DNA of 64,000 bases from Astropecten irregularis (Eukaryota; Echinodermata; Asteroidea; Paxillosida; Astropectinidae): contig OZ020253.1 of NCBI GenBank assembly GCA_963971285.1, positions 1,674,001 through 1,738,000 of the forward strand, read 5' to 3'. Of the stretch, positions 51,801-57,800 are shown one piece after another. A program made the position numbers and the translations under genes. A model generated the notes under the pieces. The model was given only the letters and a program-made list of their open reading frames with translations. It was not told where the DNA came from and did not search any database. Within the stretch, counting starts at the first letter, position 1. The number at the start of each line of letters is the position of its first letter.

Positions 51801-54800
51801 CACAGATGACAGACTGTTACTGTATCTTTCTTGATATTTTTGCTTGTGAACCTGCATTTCTTTGACAAAAAGTATGAAATCACCTTTAAATAAGTGACCA
51901 GCATCTTTGGAAGGTCAAAAACAAATTTTGATCTTCCGAAGGTCAAAAATGAAGAAGAACATATTTTTTTAAATACTGTGGAGTTTTTCACTGTTTTCGC
52001 ACAAAGTCGGCACCGTATGGGACTAGGAATTTCACAGATGACTGGTTTTTTGCTTGTGAACCTGCATTTCTTGGACAAAAAGTAGGAAATCACCTTTAAA
52101 TGAGTGACCAGTAGAGAAACTGTATACATAGTTACATACACAGAAAAGTGGTATCTTTTATCTTTTAAAAGTGGCATCTTTTAGGAGTTCACAGAATAGT
52201 CCCAACTCAGTGACGAGGACGATTGTGCTATACCGTGACATCATCTCAATTAGAGCAATGAACTGTAAATGGCTAATGGGGGAGATCTGGCCTTTATAAA
52301 GCCTGCTTTACGTCATCGGTAAACTGTGATGTTCCATTTGTCGTCAGTCTTTATTTTTAGAGTGGAACGGGTGAGGGTTAAAGAGAGGAGTGTTGGGAGG
52401 GAAATGTACGGCATTGACACCGTGGTTACCATGGTGCAGTGGACTTAAGGTGCAAGCTGCGGAAGGGGAGGTATGAGAAGAGGTCCGAGGGTCTGGTGTG
52501 ACGTGGTTTCTCTGTCCGTTTTGCTATGAGGGGATGAGTCGTATGTCATCCAAGCATGTGGTTTTCAGTTGTGGTACATTCAAGATGTAAATATGAGCAA
52601 GATTCTCAGCATACATTACTCCCCCTAAATAGTGACAATGCATGCCCAGGAAATACACACATGGCGTTTGCGAAACAGAGGCTCAGGCTCAGGCTCAGGC
52701 TCTGACATCCATATGCTGAAAATATAGGTTGTGGGTTTTCACTGAAGCTGAAGCTCTGTTTCCTTTTTCAAACCAGAGAATCTACTTCCGAACCGCAGCC
52801 AAAAGCCTCTATTTTGATACCAGTTATTTCAGAATGGATTCACGAAATGGAGACGGAGCCTGAGACGGAGCCTGAGCCTCTGTTTCGTAAACGCCCATAG
52901 TAACATTGTTATATGGGATACAAGAGGCGAATATACATTATAGACCTTTCTTTTGCAATGTCACAGCCTAAGTGTTTGCCAACAAAACTATGGCGAGCCA
53001 TCAAAGCCAGGCATAAAAAATAACCACATTTTCTACACAACATTTCATAAACATTCAAAGATATTGATGAATGTAATGGAAACAACATACTGTAAGCAAT
53101 GATGGTATGTATTTTGTACAGCTATGGAAAGTTTGTGGATCGGTTTGCAGAAACACCATGTAAGAATCGTTCATACTTCACTTCTATTTCATTTGCACTT
53201 CTCGTAAGGTCTCAACGTTTCGACTAGCCTGCTCTAGTCATCATCAGGATAGATATTGGAAAGTTTGTAAACATGTTGAATTTGGTGACGCCGTCTGCCA
53301 AAAAGACGAAATGATTAAGTAACATTTGGCTGCCTATGCCAACCACGAGCCAATGTTTGTACATAAAAGAAAGGTCTATACACAACACTCTAATGTCTTC
53401 AATCGTGTTGGTTATTACAGTCCAATTAGTTCTTCACAGTCACACTCATCAGTCAATCTTAGAATAGAAATCCTTGCACAAACACAGAGAACAATATTAA
53501 AAGTTAGACTGATAGATTGTTATTAAAGGAACATTCAATCCATGCTTACAGTTATCAACACTAGAACATTAATCTTTAAATATCTTTTAATATAGGCTTT
53601 GCAAGGCCTCCAAAAATTTATTGAGATTGAGACAGAAAATGGACTCAACAGTTCGTAAGCAGTGCAAACAAGTCACCATGGGAAATCTTGATTCATCAGA
53701 TGCTGGGTTTTTCAAGGAAATCAAGATTAAGTGTCTTTTCCAAAGATCGTTCGAACAATTTTTGGAACAAACATAAAGGACACCCTCACTTGAGTTGTTT
53801 AGTTATCCCCTTTCACTCAAGGTATGAAGATGGTGCTGGTAGAAACATACCGTTAAAACATTTTCACCTGAAATGCAGTATTTATCCGGAAATTAGTAAA
53901 ACAAAAAACGAAAACAGTTTTGTTCTCGGGGTAAGATCAAAACCAAGATCAAAAATTGAGTCGGTTTTCGGTATTTTCTCACGACTCAGATGTCCGATTG
54001 AGCTCAAATTTCCACAGGTTTATCATTTCATGTACATGTTTGATAAGACAAAGTATGAGTGCTGTTCTGTGACTTTTACCAATTATGTATTGTACCTTTA
54101 GTAGGGACATGTACAGTGTAGGTCTGCTTATGTACAATGTATACGGCTCAGGCACTGTACATGTAACATTATATGGGCTTGCTACTGTAGCTCAATCCCG
54201 AGCCAAGTTCAACATAATGTGCCCTGCAGCGATACTGCAAACAACGCTGGACTTGGTGAATGGCGAAATGTTTCCCTGTCTCGGGAAGTAAATGTTAAAG
54301 ATGCACCCTCCCTGAGTGCGGTAAATGTTAGAGGTGACAACAAATTGACTCAAAGATTTATGATGTTTACAATGGACCCTATTGGCCTGCCAATCAAACT
54401 GTGCACATTGACCAATTGGAGGACGGCTTTTAATCAGGTGACCTGAGATCAAACTCGGTCACATGCAGTATGTAAAACACTCGTGGGCAAATAAATCAAA
54501 TTGATCATTTTGACCCTTTTCCTTCCAAAGAATGTGGTCAACGAAGTGGTCAATGTAGTGGACACATAAAAAAAAAATGCAGCATAAAACTTCAATTTAG
54601 AATTTAACCAAAACGTAAAGAGATTTTTTCACTGAAAGTCTCAAGATATTAAATCAACATGAATTTTCCCCCAAAAAAACTGACAATAAACAGTTTATGT
54701 GACAAAACAACTTCGCTAAAAAAATGTTTTTCCAAAGCACCAAAAAAATGGTGACGAGGAGAGGGGCGGAGCAAACCTTACACCCTCCCCCTTTTTTTCA

Positions 54801-57800
54801 AGTGAGTGGGAGTTTGGGGTTTTTTTGCAAGTGAAAGAAATGCAAGGCAGTTCTGCGGGTCGATCAAATGTAAAGTTCAGAATGTAGGATCCTACTCGTG
54901 AAATTGTAGCCGTTTCTTCAATTAGCACTTGGACACGTACCCTATAGTGTGCACAGTCAGAGGCAAGGGTAAATGTACACGAACATCATGCTTACGTGTG
55001 TGTATACCACAACCTAGGGGACTCGTGAAAATATGAAATGTCAAGTACAGCTTGAGCATCGCCCGTTTGGCTGTAGGGGAAATGATACGCTGAATACTGA
55101 TCTGATGATGAATTTTCAATTCTTGAAGGATTATCATTTTGTTATTTTAGTCTCCCTGTGAGGATATTTCAAACTGTTCATGACATTGGGGATGGATATG
55201 ATCAAATGATTGCAAAATATTTGGCTTATTGACGTGGGTGTACTTTACTACGGTTATGTGTACGTAGGCCTTCATTTAAATAAAAATGACTAGAGCTGCA
55301 AATCACTCTCCTTAAATCAACATAGAGAATTTAGGAGAGTGATTTGCTCTCGCTAACAAAAATCAAGTTTGAGCTGCAAATTCAACTCCTTATATCAACA
55401 TACAGCCTACTCATACTAGTGAATAAAGAGAGCAGTTTGCTCTTGCTAAACCAAGTTTCCGCATGTGTCCGGTGTCGGTAAAAGAGAACATGCAAAATTT
55501 TGCTTGTCCTGATGAACAATTTTGTATTTTCCGCAAAAGGTATAAAACGTTGGCTGGAAAAATATATGTGATGTTTTGAAAAGGGCAGCTCTCCTTAAAT
55601 TTTTTAAGATATTTTTTTTTCACTCTCCTTGGAAAACATTAAGGAGAGCGGAGGAGAGTGATCACCCTCACTCTCCTTAAAAATCAAGGTCTGGTGCACA
55701 GCAACTACGGCCTGTAGGCAATTGACGATTAGAAGTAAATAGTTTCTGTCATTTTAGAATGGCTACCATAATGAAACGGAAGAAGACCATAGAAAACAAA
55801 ATCAGAAATGGAATTATCAAATTGAGCTTTAGAGTACTTAAATTGCCGATACAGGGACCAAAATCTGGGGAAAAAAAGAAAGGGTACATGGGAATAAATG
55901 TCTATTAATTAACCTATTTATGAAGAGAATCTAGTGCAGCAATAATATTTATGTATTGATTCGCCAAGGAAGTTATTGCATGCCATGGGCTGGGTAGGAG
56001 CTTAAAGGTAGTATCATACTTTGGTTTTTATCAAAGAAATACAGATTCATGGGCAAAAATATCAAGTTACATGTAGATACAGTAACAGTCATTTGTGAAA
56101 ATTTCAGTCCCATACTTTGCCCACTTTTTAAGAAAACAGTGAAAAACAGCCACAGTACTTCTTAAGTCTTTTCTCTTTTATTTTTGATCTTTTAAAAGAT
56201 CAAAAAGATTTTTGGTCGTTGTTTTACTAATATCTGGATATATACACCATTTCAGGCGGAAACATTTTAACGGTATGTTTCTACCACCACCATCTTCATA
56301 CCCTGTAAGTTATACGTAAATCTGTGAAGATTTATGTTTTGGTTTCTTACCAAAGTATGATACTACCTTTAAAAGCTAAGTGTACAAAAAACACTGAAAA
56401 TATATCTACGGGTGTATTGTATAGCCACTTCCACCACACAAAAAAACAAATGTGGCCTTGCTGACGGAAGATGTTCAAAGAGTGGTTCGGAGTTTTATCA
56501 AGACGATGCCATCAACTTCGGGTGGGAAGCAAATAAAATTAATATCTGGCTGAGAAATCTGTATAAGGAGCTTGCGAAATCTGAAGTATGTTGGTGGATA
56601 TGCCAGGTCTGACTGTGCAGGAATGCATAATACCTCCCCTTCAGGTGCTAGTCTCACCCAGGAAAATTCTGTACAAGCAGCAGCACCCGGACAGCGTGAC
56701 TGCTGTCGGGTAAGGGGACGACAAATGTCAGGTTGGAAATATGGCGCGTTGAACCTACGTCGGGATACGTAATGGTTTTCAAGAGAATGTGTACATTAAA
56801 AGGTAGTATCATACTTTGGTAGCATACTGAAACAGAAATCTTCACAGATTTACCTATAACTCACAGGATATAAAGATGGTGATGATATACATGTAGAAAC
56901 ATATCGTTTTTCTGCCTGGAATGCTGTATTTATCAAGAAAAGAGTAAAACTAGTGACCCAAAAAAAAATGATCTTCAAAAGATAAAAAATAAAGGTGGAA
57001 ATTTTTTTTAAAGTACCACAAGTGTTTTTTCTGTTTTTCTAAAAACATGGACACCATATGGGACTGGAAATTTTACAAATGACAATTCAATACTGCAATA
57101 TTTTTGCTCATGAATCTGTATTTCTTAGACAAAAACCAACTTAGTATGATATTTCCTTCCATATTTTGACCCCTCTCTTTCCCATTTTTTTTTAAATGAC
57201 AGGACTCGGAGAGCAGTTGGGGAAAAGATTTGTGTTTACTCAGCTAAAACATGGGAGGAATATTGACGATGTGGCGTGGGAGAGAGGCACTGTTCATTTT
57301 GAGGTCAGCTCAATGCTATACCTTCACCCAAATCAAAATACGGCAAGGAAAATATTTAAAGAGAACCTTTCAGCAGACCTTTCAGTGTAGAACTGGTGGC
57401 AGTAGGTGGGATCAAATCTTCTTGCCTTAAAAACCTATCTCAGGTTAGGTACAATGTGTTAACAATCGGCAAGTAGTGATTATAATTGTATAGGATTGTA
57501 GGATGTACAAATGTAGATTTAGGAAACCAAACATAATTGGAAATTGTACAAATTAAAAAGGAAATACAACAACAAGCTGTTGTCTTCTCAAAAACATGAA
57601 CACATACGAGTGAAATTTTCCACAAGTTGGTATTATGCTTGGAGCATGAGAAAGATCCTGCTAGGATCAAAACGTCAAGCATTTTTATATATTTCAGGTC
57701 ATCATTTTGGCTGATGAGCAGTTTGCAGCAGTTTATTACTTGTTTTGAAGTTAGTATTTTGTAAGGCATTTTGAAAAGAAAAACCAAAGATATAAAAACA

